This document shows, piece by piece, positions 26,090-39,561 of a DNA stretch of 64,000 nucleotides. A program made the translations under genes and the position numbers. Where the stretch lies: contig CM082596.2 in the NCBI GenBank assembly GCA_040954595.2, positions 5,952,001 through 6,016,000 of the forward strand. The letters run 5' to 3'. How positions within the stretch are numbered: position 1 is the first letter of the stretch; every line of letters begins with the position of its first letter. This DNA is from Balanoglossus misakiensis (lineage: Eukaryota > Hemichordata). A model generated the notes under the pieces. The model did no database searches. It had not been told where the DNA came from and saw only the letters and a list, made by a program, of their open reading frames with translations.

Positions 26090-29000
26090 GGTAAGAATAT
26101 ACGAGGAATATGTACCAGATCTATTTAGCGTGATTCTGAAACATTTTTGCTGTGACTCCTGTACTCAAAATGTTAACAAAAACTCTTTTCAAATTTTAAT
26201 CCACATATGCATTGTACTAGATGGTAGCTTTTTTTGATTAATTGAACCTTATCTATTCAGTTTGACAACCCAACATTTTTCACTATCGGTCTTTCTGTAC
26301 TCAAAATCGTAATGAATATTCTGTTTTATTAGTTTCAAATTGTTATACCTATATAAATTGTACCAGAATGTAGCTTTTTCAACTCGCATGAAATGAAAGA
26401 AATGAATGAAAGAAGAACTGATGATAGTGAATATATTGCATTTTTGAAAAATTTTGTATTATGAATTTATGTAAATCGTTTTCCTCCTGCATCATGTATT
26501 TGTTATCTGTGTACAAATTTGCATGTACTGGTAGGTGTATTGTCACTGTACTGTTAGTAATTGCCATATACCTGAGGCAAGTCTTGGATTGGACTCACAG
26601 AACAGATCATTACTTTTGACGATTATCATTCCAGCCATGTTGTTGAGTCTCACGGGGTAAAATCCCCCTACCTGCCCTGCTATCCTGTTTCCGATCTTGC
26701 AAGGCATAGACAGCATTAGCATTCACTTAGTCACTGATATGCGGTGGTACTTGTACCTTCTGCTTGCAATGATTAAAGGGGAGTTCAACCTCTAAGGATT
26801 CGATGTGTTGTTTTTCAGGTGGGAGTTTTCTAATTCATAATATTGATCAGATATTTGAAATCATTGCTTATAATGACCCCCTATGGCCAATTTCAGATGG
26901 TACGTTGACTAACAAACTGCCGAGTCAGTGATTTTTGTAGCACTGGCTTTTGCATGCTACTGTCGGTGAAGTATAAAATATGCTTAAAATTCTGTCTTGC
27001 CTTGTACATGATTCTCTCTCCTCTCTCTCACTCAATTTTTGTGAAAAACAAGTTAAGTGTTTACAACAATTGTGATAATTTTGTGTGTGACTTGTATTCA
27101 GATGCGCGGTTGCCATGACAATTATACAGTCAGCTAATGTCAAAACTGTTGTACGTACATGTATTTTATTGACCCTCTCCACAATCATTAAAAATAAAAG
27201 TATGTTTTCCGGGTCTATAAATAGATAACTTTGAAGTAGTTTAGTGATTAATTGATTTTCAATAAATGGGAACAATTGTTGAGAATTCTGTTTCTTCTGT
27301 TCAAAGGGTAGTCTCTTGTGAGTGCGTTCTTTCTCTGTATTGATCAGTGGTGAGGATGATTGAATTTTTTTCTTAAAGCAATATTTCATCGTTTTCCGCC
27401 ATTTAGACGTTATTGCTTGTGGGCGAGATGTAATCTGCTAACATCATACAGAAATGAACTGATGAATTTGTACGTTCTTCAAGGCCACTTAGTCAACTTG
27501 GATGAAGAAAAGATTTGTTTCTGTTCAAAATATTTACACAAAATATTCTCCTTGCTGTGAAAAGAAGTCAGATTCCCTATTATATGTGGAAATTGCAGAA
27601 TTGCCTTTCATTCAGTGAAATGGAGCAGAACCCCAAAGCTGATGTCATCACTCAGAATGTGTCCTGACGTACAAAAAACCCCAGTGTTTACCCGTGTTTG
27701 TTCTGTTGAGTTTGTGTACTGACATAGCGTGACACAGTTTGACTGATGGCTTTTTTGACTGCATTTGACCAGACTCGAATGCTGTCGCCTTTTTCCCTAC
27801 CAGTAGCAGCTGTTGGTTACTGCAAATAGGTAGTTGTCAATGATATAGTCTCCGCTTGAGCAATAGATTGGAAAAACATCAAAGTCATCATTGATTCTGT
27901 TTAATGTAAACTTCTACAGGTCTGTTCCAAGCATACCAATACACTAACTCCCATTCTAATCAAAATACTAAGTAAACCACTGTGTTCAGTGTAGCGTTAT
28001 TAAACATTTTCTATCGGTTTGACATGTTCATGCTAAATTCTGTTGGGGTCCACTTCCTTTAATCAGAAATGAGATGGAATTGTAATTTCGTTTTGTCGCA
28101 GGTCATCATGCGGTATATCAGTAGAAGTGAGTCGTTTGTAATAAAATCAACAATTTAATAAAACCCAACTTTGATGAGAATAATTTGTATGTCAAACACG
28201 TACCGGGGTACGTAAGTGGTCGAGGGCTGTGTTAGTCTACTGGTGTATGGAGTGATCAGTTCTACACAGGCAGAGAGACTGGTAGTTGCTCTCATAATAG
28301 CTAGGCTACTTGACTTTGATGTTGTCTGACAGACTGTCAATCCACTAATGTCAAAGTTTTTCTACCACTGACATGTCCAATCAGGCTAGGTCACCCTGCT
28401 CTTTGTCAGTTCTCGGAACACGACCACTGTCAGCGTAAAACCACCTTTGATGGCAGAACGATGGTAATTAATGAAAATTGATGTACCTTGAGATCTGGTC
28501 AGCATACAGATTCACTTAGTGTCTAATCTCGTTGTGGTACTGAAGCATAGCTTTTTTTTACTTCCTCATCAACTTTTACGTTTGCCAGTCAGAGGGCAAA
28601 AACGACATATCCGCATGGCTGTAAAATGAATTGACAGAATCAACAGTAGATTATCTTGTATTGATAGCGGGATTTTTACCGCTACCCCAAGTGAGCTGTG
28701 TTTTTTATGTGTAGAAACTGAGTACCCAGGGGAATTTCTGTGGGGTTCTGTAACAGTGTAATCGAGCATGTTGTCAAGACAAAAACATGCGGTGTTTCCT
28801 GTACATTAGCGCAGGGAAAAAAAGGTACTGAGGAGCAGTGTTCAAGTGATCGGAAAACGTGAGTGGGCTTCTTGAGACGGAATCTCCATAAAACAAGATA
28901 AAGGAATCAGTGAAGCAGAAGTGAAACTCAGCGCAAGCCAGAAGGTTAAAACTGAGGTTAAGTTTCTACGATATCTGTTGACGTAGGCTGGAACAGAGTT

Positions 29001-31059
29001 GCTGATATCGTTGTGGGGGAGGAATATTATCGTCCTGTTTCCTTTGCTGCCTTGGCAACTAGGGAAGATTTTGAGAAGAGATTAGAAAAAGCATTGGGCA
29101 CTCCGATTGATTGAGATTTCCTGAGTACAGAAAGTACTCTTCAACGTTTTATTGTTGACTGAAGTGGTTTTCTCTGCAGTCATGTTTCTCGTTCTGATTT
29201 GATGGCTATGATGAGGCGATGAACGTACCTCGCCTGCAGAGGATTGATGTCGGTGGTAAGCAGGTGTTAAGGTGGCTATAAAACTCAATTGCTTCTACTG
29301 CCAATTGATTACAACCAGCAGATTGGAAAGCCGATTTCGTGGAACCACAGGTGTGAGAGGAGGTATTTTTAATCTACGTCTTTTTTTTTGTCATACCTGA
29401 AGAACTGCTCCCGGGTCCTCAATCTCACTAGTTGCATTCTTTTTCGCGTGTTGTAAAACAGTCTTTGTTTGGGTTTTTGGTTTGGCATGAAAATTTCACA
29501 CGAGGGAACACAAAACAGTTTGATTAGTCCTTCTACAGTGTAAAGAGACTGTCAATCTTGACTAAGCATGCAGACTTATGCACGTATGGCGGAGACATCA
29601 AAGCAGATTGGTGACTGGCACAGCCAATGGGCTGTCCATCCAGATAAGCATTTTCTGTGTAGCTGCACCAGTCTGAATGATCTGGGTATATTGCCATATA
29701 TAGGAGTCCTGGTTTCAGACTGACATGACCAGTGTATTCTTTTGCAAGGACGAACGCATCTTTCAAAGTGATTATCATCGTCATATCGCTTGTTGGACTT
29801 TGGAAAGGAAATTATTCCAAAGGTTAATGGTGTTATTGTCTGTACTGATACAGGTGGGTTAATTACTGCAGGTGCCTGGCATTGTGTCATACACAACACG
29901 TACATGTACCACTCAGATCATACACACAATGACGGACGTAAAGAAATGTCAGGGAGGTTTAGGCCTGGTTAATATTGCATGTGGAACTATTAAACCTGCT
30001 GGGATACTAGTTACAGCTTTTAATAACTGTGTTGATTTCAGTGTGACCGATTTTTGTTGTTGTTTCAAGGAAACGACATGTAATTAGAACTACCGTATGT
30101 TAAATTTCAGTTAACAGTACTGGTATGTCCGAATTCTGTTACGTGAAAAAGCAGATCGTTAGAACTATTAATAGAAGATGTTTACGCATAACACAAAAGG
30201 GAAACGTTGAAAGGAAAAGTCGAGAATTGACTGTGGATGTCGCATTGAATAGCCTGGCCTCGGCTGACTTGCCATGGAAACAAAATAGAAAAATTCAATA
30301 TTGTCTCTGAAAGAAAATTGAATTCAAGAGGAAATACCATTATATTAGGAATCCATTTCCTGTGCGTCTCTCAGGAGCAGTTAAAAGGTTTTGAATGCGA
30401 TGTGTTTGGTTTTGACTGTGGTGGTTTTGAAAATAGGTGGCCGGGTTGTTGCACAAATCACAAATTAATTTGGACAGTTTCTTTAATATTGATTACTATC
30501 TTAACGATTTATACTGATAATATACGTCAAAGATGCGTCATCTAATTACTGTTACATTCCCTCAGAATTTCCTACTTCTGAATACTATTTATTGTCTGTG
30601 TGCTGTGAACAAAATGGAATTACCTGTAGTCGTGTTTTTGATGAAAAGTTCTTTTTTTGTGGGGCTGTGTCTTCCTGTTTGTATTTTGATACACACTCTG
30701 TTGATGTCACTTTCATATTAAATTTGCCGTTTTCCTGATTTAATAAAAATCTACACTTTGTGTGGAGAGTTGTTTGACATCATGCATTTCAACTATCCCT
30801 TTTAACCTCGTGACATCTTAAATTTGGATGCAGTCCATCTTAATTTAAAGTGTACACGTGTTGGGACAGGCTTTAAGATATATGTATCTTAGACTTATTG
30901 GTGACCTGGTTGAGGAGGTCTTTGCATTTTATTGCCATCACTTTGGCCACAACACTTTGCCAATGCGTTTTTATCACAATCTGTGGCCTCAGTCCAAAAC
31001 AAACAAGCCAGGATGTTTGCAAACAAGACATAATGAAGGCCGTCTGAGGACAAAGATAA
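26090..31059. other. Gene-free DNA, possibly NAGS first intron
   Basis: No coding exon is supported. Near-matches to the X-box occur at 27110-27123 and 29046-29059, each with one or two mismatches. If the 26089 donor joins NAGS, the whole stretch is intron. Confidence 0.4.
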
Positions 31060-31135
31060 ATATAGCTGCAAGCAGCAATAGCGGGCCCAAGCCAACATAG
31101 CACATAGCAACATAGCAATAAGCATATCTGCACTT

Positions 31136-31820
31136 GATGCCAAGATATGGTAAGGTAGGTCAAAGGTCAACTGAGGTCATGTTATATTTAGGCAAGACAT
31201 TTTTACCCTATACTGGTCCATGTTCAACAAAAACCAAACCTATAGCCCTATTGGTTAGCCTGGAATTAGGTATGCACATAATTAATGAGGTAGGCAGGTG
31301 TCACAGGTGACCCCCAATTTTGGCTTTTCAATTTTAGTCCAACCCTCCAAACCCCAAGTCTGTACCTGCTCTGGATGCCAAGATCTGGTAAAGTAGGTCA
31401 AAGGTCACCTGAGGTCATGCAAAATTTGGGCAAGAAATTTTGACCCTATACTGGTCCATGTTAAGCAAAAACTAAACCTATAGCCCTATTGGTTAGCCTG
31501 GAATTAGGTATGCACATAATTAATAAGGTAGGCAGGTGTCACAGGTGACCCCCAATTTTGGCTTTTCAATTTTAGTCCCAACCCTCCAAACACCAAGTCT
31601 GTACTTGCTCTGGATGCCAAGATCTGGTAAAGTAGGTCAAAGGTCACCTGAGGTCATGCAAAATTTTGGCAAGAAATGTTGACCCTATACTGGTCCATAT
31701 CCAACAAGAACAAAACCTCTAGCCCTCTTAGTTAGCCCAGAATTAGGTATGCACATAATTAATGAGTTAAGCAGGTGTTACAGGTGAGCCCAAAATTTTG
31801 CCTGTTATTTTGGTCCCATT
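31136..31820. repeat. Three tandem ~238-bp units inside the repeat element
   Basis: The marker gatgccaagat recurs at 31136, 31374 and 31613, giving periods of 238 and 239. Units share ggtaggcaggtgtcacagg and other blocks with few changes. The third unit is the most diverged and ends near 31820. Confidence 0.85.
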
Positions 31821-32497
31821 GTGGTCACTGCCCAATACACAGTCACTGTACAGGACCGTTGCACAGACCAGAATTCCACACTAAGACGTGTAGTGTTCAT
31901 AGCTTAACTATAGAGGTATAAGTAAAAAGGTATAAATTTAATTAAAAAAATTAATATAAAAAAATCGGTCGATTTTTCATATTATTTTTTTTCGCTTAAA
32001 ATGATTGACAAATGCTAGGCTAGCTGCACACCAAAGTTTGAGATGATCAGCCTAACAGATTTTGAGATATGTATGCATATTTATCCAAAATAATATGTGG
32101 TCATAGCTTTACTATGTAAAGTATAGACCGATGGCTTGGGCGAAAAATATGGAAAATAATACTTAAAAATCTTCTCCTCAAAATTGACATGGCCTATGGC
32201 CTTGACATTTGGCATGTAGAACCCTGGCCATATGGTCCACAAAGTATCTGAACAGAATTTTGATATCTCAATTCATATGCAAATTAGGGCGATTTGAAAA
32301 TTTTGCCCATATATGGTCATCAGGTCACGTGACTAATTAAACATTCACGAGGGTACTGCACCAGCTCTCATTGGCCTGCACCATTGTGCTAAGTTTGAAA
32401 TTTTTAGGTTCAGCCGTTCTCCAGATCTAGCTGGACAAAAAAACGACACAAGAAGAAGAAGAAGAAGAAGTAGAAGAAAAATCCCAGTAATACCAAT

Positions 32498-32526
32498 AGG
32501 GCCCAAGCCTGCTGGGCTTGGGCCCT
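32498..32526. repeat. Perfect 12-bp stem hairpin at the element's right end
   Basis: AGGGCCCAAGCC, a five-base loop TGCTG, then GGCTTGGGCCCT. It closes the repeat element; the flanking DNA resumes as taac. Confidence 0.85.
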
Positions 32527-32530
32527 AACA

Positions 32531-35397
32531 AATTTGTCTGTTACTGTACGTAGAGAGAGATTCTATCAGTTCATACCACTACCTCAGATTCCATTACTAG
32601 GTGAGTGTGCTCCATATTTTCTGGTTCACACTACCCGGCTAATGATGTGTATTCAAAAGTTTTGTGTTGGGACACAGTACCTCATGTACAGAGTTTTTCT
32701 GATGTAAGTTTCCGAACCAGTTCTCTGACATGCTTATGTCTAAATCTCAGAGGAAACTGCCTAACAGTATATTATTACGCGTGTCCATAAACCCTGGGTC
32801 TATGATGTGACATTAGCAAATTTGTCTTTTATCGCATGTCAGCTGAAGTAGAAGGTAAAAGGTCGTTTACCCTGACAAGTGTGAAAAGGTCATCTGGATA
32901 AAATATCAGCCAATCCGGAGAGGGTTTTTTTTAGGTCATCACAGTAAAGCTTGCGTGATTGGTTGAACAGGTCACCAAACAGTAATATCTGTGTCCCCGG
33001 GCTCTATTTTACTAACATATGCGTTCCGAGATTTGCAATGTCTGATTTGGGCCGGAGAGTTTGAATCAAAGATATTTTTTTGTCTACCAAACTTGCTGTC
33101 TCTACTTGCGGAATTCTGATCATCTACTATGCGTTCTGCAAGACGTAACCAAGGTCTCGGGAAACAGATTCAAGTCTTGATGGCCTCCACGCCAGTCAGT
33201 GTTGAACATACACAGCATTATCCGAATTGTTGCGTTCAGAAGGTCAGTAGATGGACGGGCTATTTTTGATGACACTTAAAGTCGGCACGTGTGCGTTACG
33301 ATTCAAAGAGAAGTCATTTAGTTCGCAGTGACTGTGTATAGACTTAGTGAATGCAATGTGCGTGTGTGCTTTTTTGTGGTCAGTTATTTGGGTCACTGCT
33401 TTCACATGTAAATGTGAAAAAAACACCAGTGACAGAAAGTCACTGGTGTTAATTTTGCAGTTGCAGTTTTGTTGCTGCGTTTACAATCATTGCCGTGGCA
33501 ATGCTTGTTCAGCATCAAATGCTGACTCGGTCTCAACTTGGTCTTCTTTTCAACAAATTCTAATCAGATTGAAGTCAGCGCAACTCACTACTGTAGATTT
33601 GTGTTGGCCTACCTTGAGACAGGACATCCATAACAAATAGCTAGAAGTCATAACATGTTAAAATGTTTACTATTACTACTAGTTCCTACCTTACATGTAT
33701 GTCTGCTTCCAGGTCATATCACGTATTCATGTTCAAATTCCGAGACGTTCCACAAATTGCAAATGAGGAGACTCTCTTCCACCCTGTGGTCCAAAAAGTT
33801 CAACTTGAACGTTCTTGAAAACCTGCAGAAAATGTGAAAATTGTTTTGGTGTACTGTAGGTTTTGGCGGGAAATTGTACAGCTTAGCCAAGTGGCAAGTT
33901 TTGAGGATTTGGAGTGGTTCTGTTTATAGTCATCAACGGTATTTAATGGCCCATGATCTCTACAGTGATCCCCACATAATCATGGTTATACCAGAAGCTG
34001 GCTGTTAAATGTTAGAATCAAGTGCCGACATGAAAAGTTTTGAAATATGTCAGGTGTAACCAAGTGGTGATAGTTGCAGTCCTAGAATGTTATGACTTCT
34101 AGAGTTTGACCTTGACCTCAGTTAAAAAGTCAGAGAAAGGACCAAATTTTCAGGGTTGAAATGCTGGTGCGATTGTGTTTCATGTTGTGACGCAATGTGT
34201 AAAGAGTTTATCAGACAATGTACCGTTTCATCGTACCATTCCTGTTTTTATCTGGAAGTGCGATAGTACATGGATGATGCAATCCTGGGTAGAAGAACTC
34301 TGAACTGAGGGCTATACATTATTCATGGCCTGTATCCTAATACTCAGGCTGTCAGGTTCCCACCCACCCCATTCGTCAAAAATCTGTCATCAACAATCTG
34401 CTCGCTGCGTACGACATGGCAGAGGGAATCGTCCCAGCCATATGCCAGCCTGGCAATATCTCTTGGTATACAAGCTACGTTCTTGAAGCTCAGTGATACA
34501 ATCAAATTTTGTGTGAAACTAGAATAGGTGCAGAGCTTAGTAAAAATTGTCACTTTTGTGCCGTTTCAGTTCAACACAATGGGCCATGGTTTTGTTTGTC
34601 CGGTGTCACAGTATTGTTTGTGATGTGTCACAAAAATGTCCTCCCATATAAATTGCCTAGCCATGCGAAATCTTGCAGGAACTTGCGGAGATTGAAAAAT
34701 TGTTAGTGAAAACTGAAATAAGAGGTTGTAGACTTACTTTATAATTGCTCAGGTTGGGAAGGGTCATTTTGACCTTAGTACTTCTTGAAATCAACTGGAA
34801 AAAAAGCATGAGAAATTGTTAGCATAAGGAGCTGAGTATGGGAAAGGCATATTGATTTAGCCTTTTGCACTCAGCCCAGTTGAACCAGGAGGCTGGTACT
34901 TGTGTTCGTATCGTTGTTGATGAAAAACAAGGTGCAAGTATGTCACTCTGACTCCTCAATTTCAGGTCATCCAAAATTGAATTCGAGGGATCATTTTTAA
35001 TTTGAATATTAATAATTTGCACATAATTCATTGGCATATGAATGAATGAATTGACAACTGAAGTACAGCGATGTGTAATGTTTAAAAATATATATTTGTA
35101 GGTTATTAAAAGATGTTAAATGAAAAATGACAAGCTATTCGGAAGTTGGGTTTCAGTGCATAAATATGTCTGGATCAGTATTTGTACCAACAGTGTTTCA
35201 TAGTATTCTCTTGAGTCAGCATTGCTGTTTGGTGACACGACAGACAATTTGAGTAGACTGAGTATTGCTCACAGAGTATTGGATACTTGTATGTCTTGTT
35301 TGTGTACGTTTGGGACTTTCTCGTTTTTGCCAATGCTTCAACTTATGTGTCTAAAACTTATGTGTCTATTACCCTCATTTATTTTTTCTCTTTTCAG
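32531..35397. other. Gene-free DNA upstream of NAGS coding exons
   Basis: No exon is supported apart from the acceptor at its right end (ttttctcttttcag, ending 35397). A perfect short hairpin lies at 33422-33450. Confidence 0.45.
33422..33450. repeat. Perfect 12-bp inverted repeat, 5-base loop
   Basis: AACACCAGTGAC, loop AGAAA, GTCACTGGTGTT. The arms are perfect and flanked by A-rich and T-rich sequence. No associated gene is seen. Confidence 0.8.
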
Positions 35398-35491
35398 GAC
35401 AATTGTTCCAATACATGTACACAGTTACCTTGTGAGAATCCCTCCTGATTGCCACCCTGGGACGTCGTACTCTGTCTGACCAGCGATCGCC

Positions 35492-38400
35492 ATGCAGATT
35501 CTTCTGAGCAAGAAGGCCAGCCTGTGGCACCGACGGATGCACTGCCTCTTGCTGTGCGTCAACAAGGAACAAGTGAGCAGCGAGGCGGGACTCTCTGTGT
35601 TCGGCGGCGGCGGCAAGACTCTGTTGTGTAGCGCGGAGGAGGCGGCGGGCGGTCTGATGAACCGGATCCTGAAACGCAACTTGCACGCCTGCTGCGCTGC
35701 CATCCTCAGCTGTTGGCCGTCGCCGTCGCCATGGAGCGGTCTGGCGAACCCCGGCACCAACCCGGCATCCAGAATGCTGTCGTACTCGCCTGCAGCATCA
35801 GCCGGCAGGAAGACGGACTTCAAGAGCGACATCAGCCTCTTGGGCAGGGAATCGACCAGACTCACTGGGAAGCTGGGTACTAGAGGGGTGACCAATGTGA
35901 TGCATTCTGGACCACCCCACCAATACTCTCCCGTACAGAAGATGTCCAGAACTGCGCAAGACTTGAAGAGATTTCTGGAAGAGGTAAAATTATAATTAAT
36001 CACTGTTGAGGAACAACAGGCAGCATTTTGTTTTCTGTTTTAAAATATTGTTTGACCAACACAATATGCCTGCTTTCAGTTTTTCGAATGGCCAGCAAAG
36101 TTGGTCATTTTTTACACATCACACATACAATGTACATGTAGTCAACTTCATTGCAAATGCCTAGTGATAATAAAAATCTTCATTTTAAAAAGTAGTGTTA
36201 ACTATTTCAAGAAATGAATCATATTTCAAAAACACTTGTGGAGTGATAATGACTGTTGTAAGTTGATACAGCATTATCACTCATGAATAAGATGTTTTAC
36301 ATACTTTGATGTGTGTTTGTGTTCAGGTCGGCACGGATCCCAGAGAAGCCAGGTATTGGTTGAAGAATTTCCAACGGAGTACAGAACATTGGAGACCATT
36401 CGCTGTTGTGCAGATGGACCAGGAAGTATTCCAGAAACCTGAAATGGTAGGGGTCTGTTTAAGTTTAGGGATTAAAACTGAAAATGTTTCAATTAATTAT
36501 TGAAAGTCGAATTCGGTACAGCTACAAGTCGATGTACTTGTGCATGTAAATTATCATTGCTGATCTGTTTGTTTGTTTGTTTGTTTAGATGGAGAGTGTT
36601 GCCTCCCATGTGTCATTCTTACTACGTCACGACATGAAAATCATTTTGGTTCATGGTAATGTGACTCAGAACTCTACACCAATCTCAACTGATTCCTTAC
36701 AGGTAAGTTTTCTCATCTTTGATTTGTAAGTATAGTCCAACACAAGTGATAGGACGAACAATGTTCTTATTAGACTTGTTTATATTATTTACTTTCTCAG
36801 AAACTTGTCACATATTATTGTCTGACTGTTTGAATTTGCATGTAGGCGAGCAGGTCTCAACTGATGGACGAAACAATGGCCATGGTGAACAAACTGGAAA
36901 GTCATGGAGCACCAGCCTATCCCTTCTTCAGTGGGGGCAGTGTGCTAAAAGTAACAGCCAGGGAAGGCCAACTATTTGGCGGTAAAATCACTGAAGTCAA
37001 TACCCATCCATTGGAATGGTGTCTGAGGTATGCTTGGCACCCCTCGCCTTTTACATAAATTGGTAGCTTCCACTTTTGCGGTTCAAAATCAAAATCAAAA
37101 TGGCCGCCAAATTCTATACCGGTAGATCTATTGACAAAATATGACATTCCTACCTTGTTGACAGATCCAGTCACATACCAGTGGTTGGTTCCATCGGAGA
37201 GACCGAGACGGGCCAACTGATCAACGTGGATGCCTGCCATGCCACAGAAGAAATTGCCAAAGTTCTCACTCCCCTCAAAGTGGTGTTCCTGAATCCAACT
37301 GGTGGTTTCCGGGATGGAAACAAACATGTGAGTTTAGTAGTACCGGTACTCTGCCATCCAAATCCGTGATCTGAGACTGTTTGCAGTGTTTTCTTTCTCG
37401 GGATGGGTTGGGGGTTCGTTTTGTTCAGCGTGTATACTTTGGATCCTGTGGCAACCTGATGAACAAACCAGAAATTGAGAGTACCATGTTTAATGTGGTA
37501 ATATTGATATCATCATATTGATTGGTTTTGTTTCTGCAGATAACAATAACTGTATACCCTTGCATCGGGAGCGGTTTTGCATGATGTATGCTCTTTACCT
37601 CATGTTTGTATCTCTCTCACACAGATCATTCCTAATGTGAATCTGCCGGCCGACTATGAGCCCTTGGTGAGGCAACCATGGTGTTCTCCATTCATGAAGT
37701 ACAAGGTACGACCCCAAGACGTCTTCTTGATGTCAGCAATACCTTTAAAATTTCAAATCTGTAATAAGACAGGAAAACATCTGGATGTAGTTTCATGATG
37801 CTATGCATTTCACAGAAGATTCATGTGGCATATATGATGGAAGTGCGAAAAGGAGAAAAGAAATGAAAAAAATGCACTGACATTTTTATAAAGATATGCG
37901 AGTAAAATCCCTGTTTTTTCCTGTTCACACAACAGGTGGAAAGAATATCAAAATTACTGAATCACCTGCCACCGCCATCGTCCGTTGTCATGACATCAGC
38001 TGACACCCTACTGACAGAGCTTTTCACTCATCGAGGTAAAATTTGCCGATAATTCACAGGAAGTCGACAGATTCTACGATAAAATATGCATTTCATGGAC
38101 TGGTACCACTAAGCGGACTCAAACAAACACACCTACGAATCAACAATTTTTCTGTGCCGAAAGTGACCACCATAAGTGACAAATTCATGTTATCCAAAAC
38201 TTGCAGTGTTCATAGCATTATACCTGGGGTCTTTCCACAGTAAGAAAATGAATTGGTATTTTTATTTTTTGTGTGTGTCGCAGGTTCTGGAACTTTCTTC
38301 AAGAACACAGAACCAATACACGTACACCACGATCTGGAGGCTGTGAAACATGACAGAATGACAGCTCTTTTGACCAGGTATGTGGTTTGAAACCCTTGTA

Positions 38401-39561
38401 AATACATGACCTGCACTTCTCTGAACTTCACCACTCGGTATTCTAATCTCTAAGCTGTATAATTTGGTCAGGGAACCGGGAACCTGCGCTCTTAGCAGGA
38501 GTAATAGGAAAAAGTGACTATCCCAGCATACTTCAGTACTAGTATTTGTATTTGTACCAGTATAAAGCAACTACCTGTATTGCGCAAACTATGCCAGAAA
38601 TATCAAATGTGCTGTGATGCATTCTTGCAGGGCGTTTGGTCGGATGCTGAAGGACGACTACCTGAAAAACCTCGGGAAGAGACTGCACACGCTGTACTTG
38701 TCCGAGAACTACAACGCGTGCGCCATCATCACCCAGGAGAAGTCCACAGACGTGCCGTATCTGGACAAGTTTGCGGTCAGTGCGCATTCACAGGTATTAG
38801 GTGCTGCTCATACACAGCAATTGAGATTTCTCTCTCGGATTCATAAAACACTTTGTAGAGGGCTGACACCACCATGGCCTTGCATTGTGGAAATTTGGTT
38901 GATGCGCACGGTGCTTGAACTGTTGAAAACATATCAGACAGTGACTAACACTGGCTTTCCTTAAGTGAACATTCTAAAAGTGCTCGCTTGATTATGGCAA
39001 AAAAGACATAGCACAAGTGACAAGAATACATTTTAAATGTGTGTGTATTTTGTTTTGTTTTTCAGGGTGAAGGCACCAGTGAAATGCTGTGGGAATGCGT
39101 ACGCCGGGATTTCAAGACTCTCTTCTGGCGATCCCGTAACACCAACATGATTAACTCTTGGTGAGTTTTAGCACATAATCTTTGAAAGAATTACTGGTAG
39201 GGTCATCGACTACATTTGAAATTCATTAAAAACCAACTATAAATGTAAAACAACTGATTTAGTTAATATGATGGTCAGTGGCTTAAATCACAAATTGGCC
39301 TGTCTCTAAATTCTGATCAAGATTTCAAAGTGGAAACTAACCGTCTTGTAATCTCTCCGTTCTCCAAGGTATTTCAAGAGGTCCGAGGGCAGTTGGAGCA
39401 ATGGAAGTTGGACCGTGTTCTGGTACGGCATTTCCGATCCCAAAGTCTCGTACGAGCTGGTGGACCACGCGGCTGGCTTGCCGTCGTCGTTCATTGATCC
39501 TCCGCCCCAGGAGACAACCAGACGTGAACATCCCTTCAGAAAGAAATTCTTGTTCCGCTGA
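35492..39561 (+). CDS. NAGS: N-acetylglutamate synthase, mitochondrial
   Basis: Complete gene: 11 coding exons, 1797 nt, 598 residues. Exons are 35492-35983, 36327-36446, 36589-36702, 36846-37027, 37165-37327, 37625-37705, 37936-38035, 38284-38377, 38631-38793, 39066-39160 and 39369-39561, all GT-AG with matching phases. NAGS makes N-acetyl-L-glutamate from acetyl-CoA and glutamate in mitochondria; the product activates carbamoyl-phosphate synthetase at the head of the urea cycle. The start follows an in-frame TGA at 35477-35479; upstream, a seven-codon uORF lies at 35415-35435. The N-terminus is basic and lacks early acidic residues, as in a mitochondrial presequence. Residues ~165-400 form the kinase-like arginine-binding domain ([34 protein letters not shown]). 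The last ~190 form the acetyltransferase ([48 protein letters not shown]). It is longer than human NAGS (534), mainly through exon 1. Confidence 0.95.

Larger units (their letters stand above)
31060..32530. mobile_element. Non-autonomous transposon-like repeat with terminal hairpins
   Basis: A ~1.47-kb block without coding capacity. The left end has a short hairpin, GCTGCAAGCAGC (31065-31076), then GGGCCCAAGCC (31083-31093). The right end has (GAA)n at about 32450-32480 and a perfect 12-bp hairpin whose arms repeat GGGCCCAAGCC, so left and right ends are also inverted repeats of each other. Inside are about three tandem ~238-bp units. Layouts with hairpin ends, internal minisatellite and a GAA-rich tail occur in dispersed repeats of fish and invertebrates. 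I cannot assign a superfamily: a Helitron-like or hairpin-ended DNA element is possible. Confidence 0.65.

Noticed and set aside
26925-27389. A 154-codon minus-strand frame
   Set aside because: AT-rich, no domain, no convincing splice sites or upstream partners.
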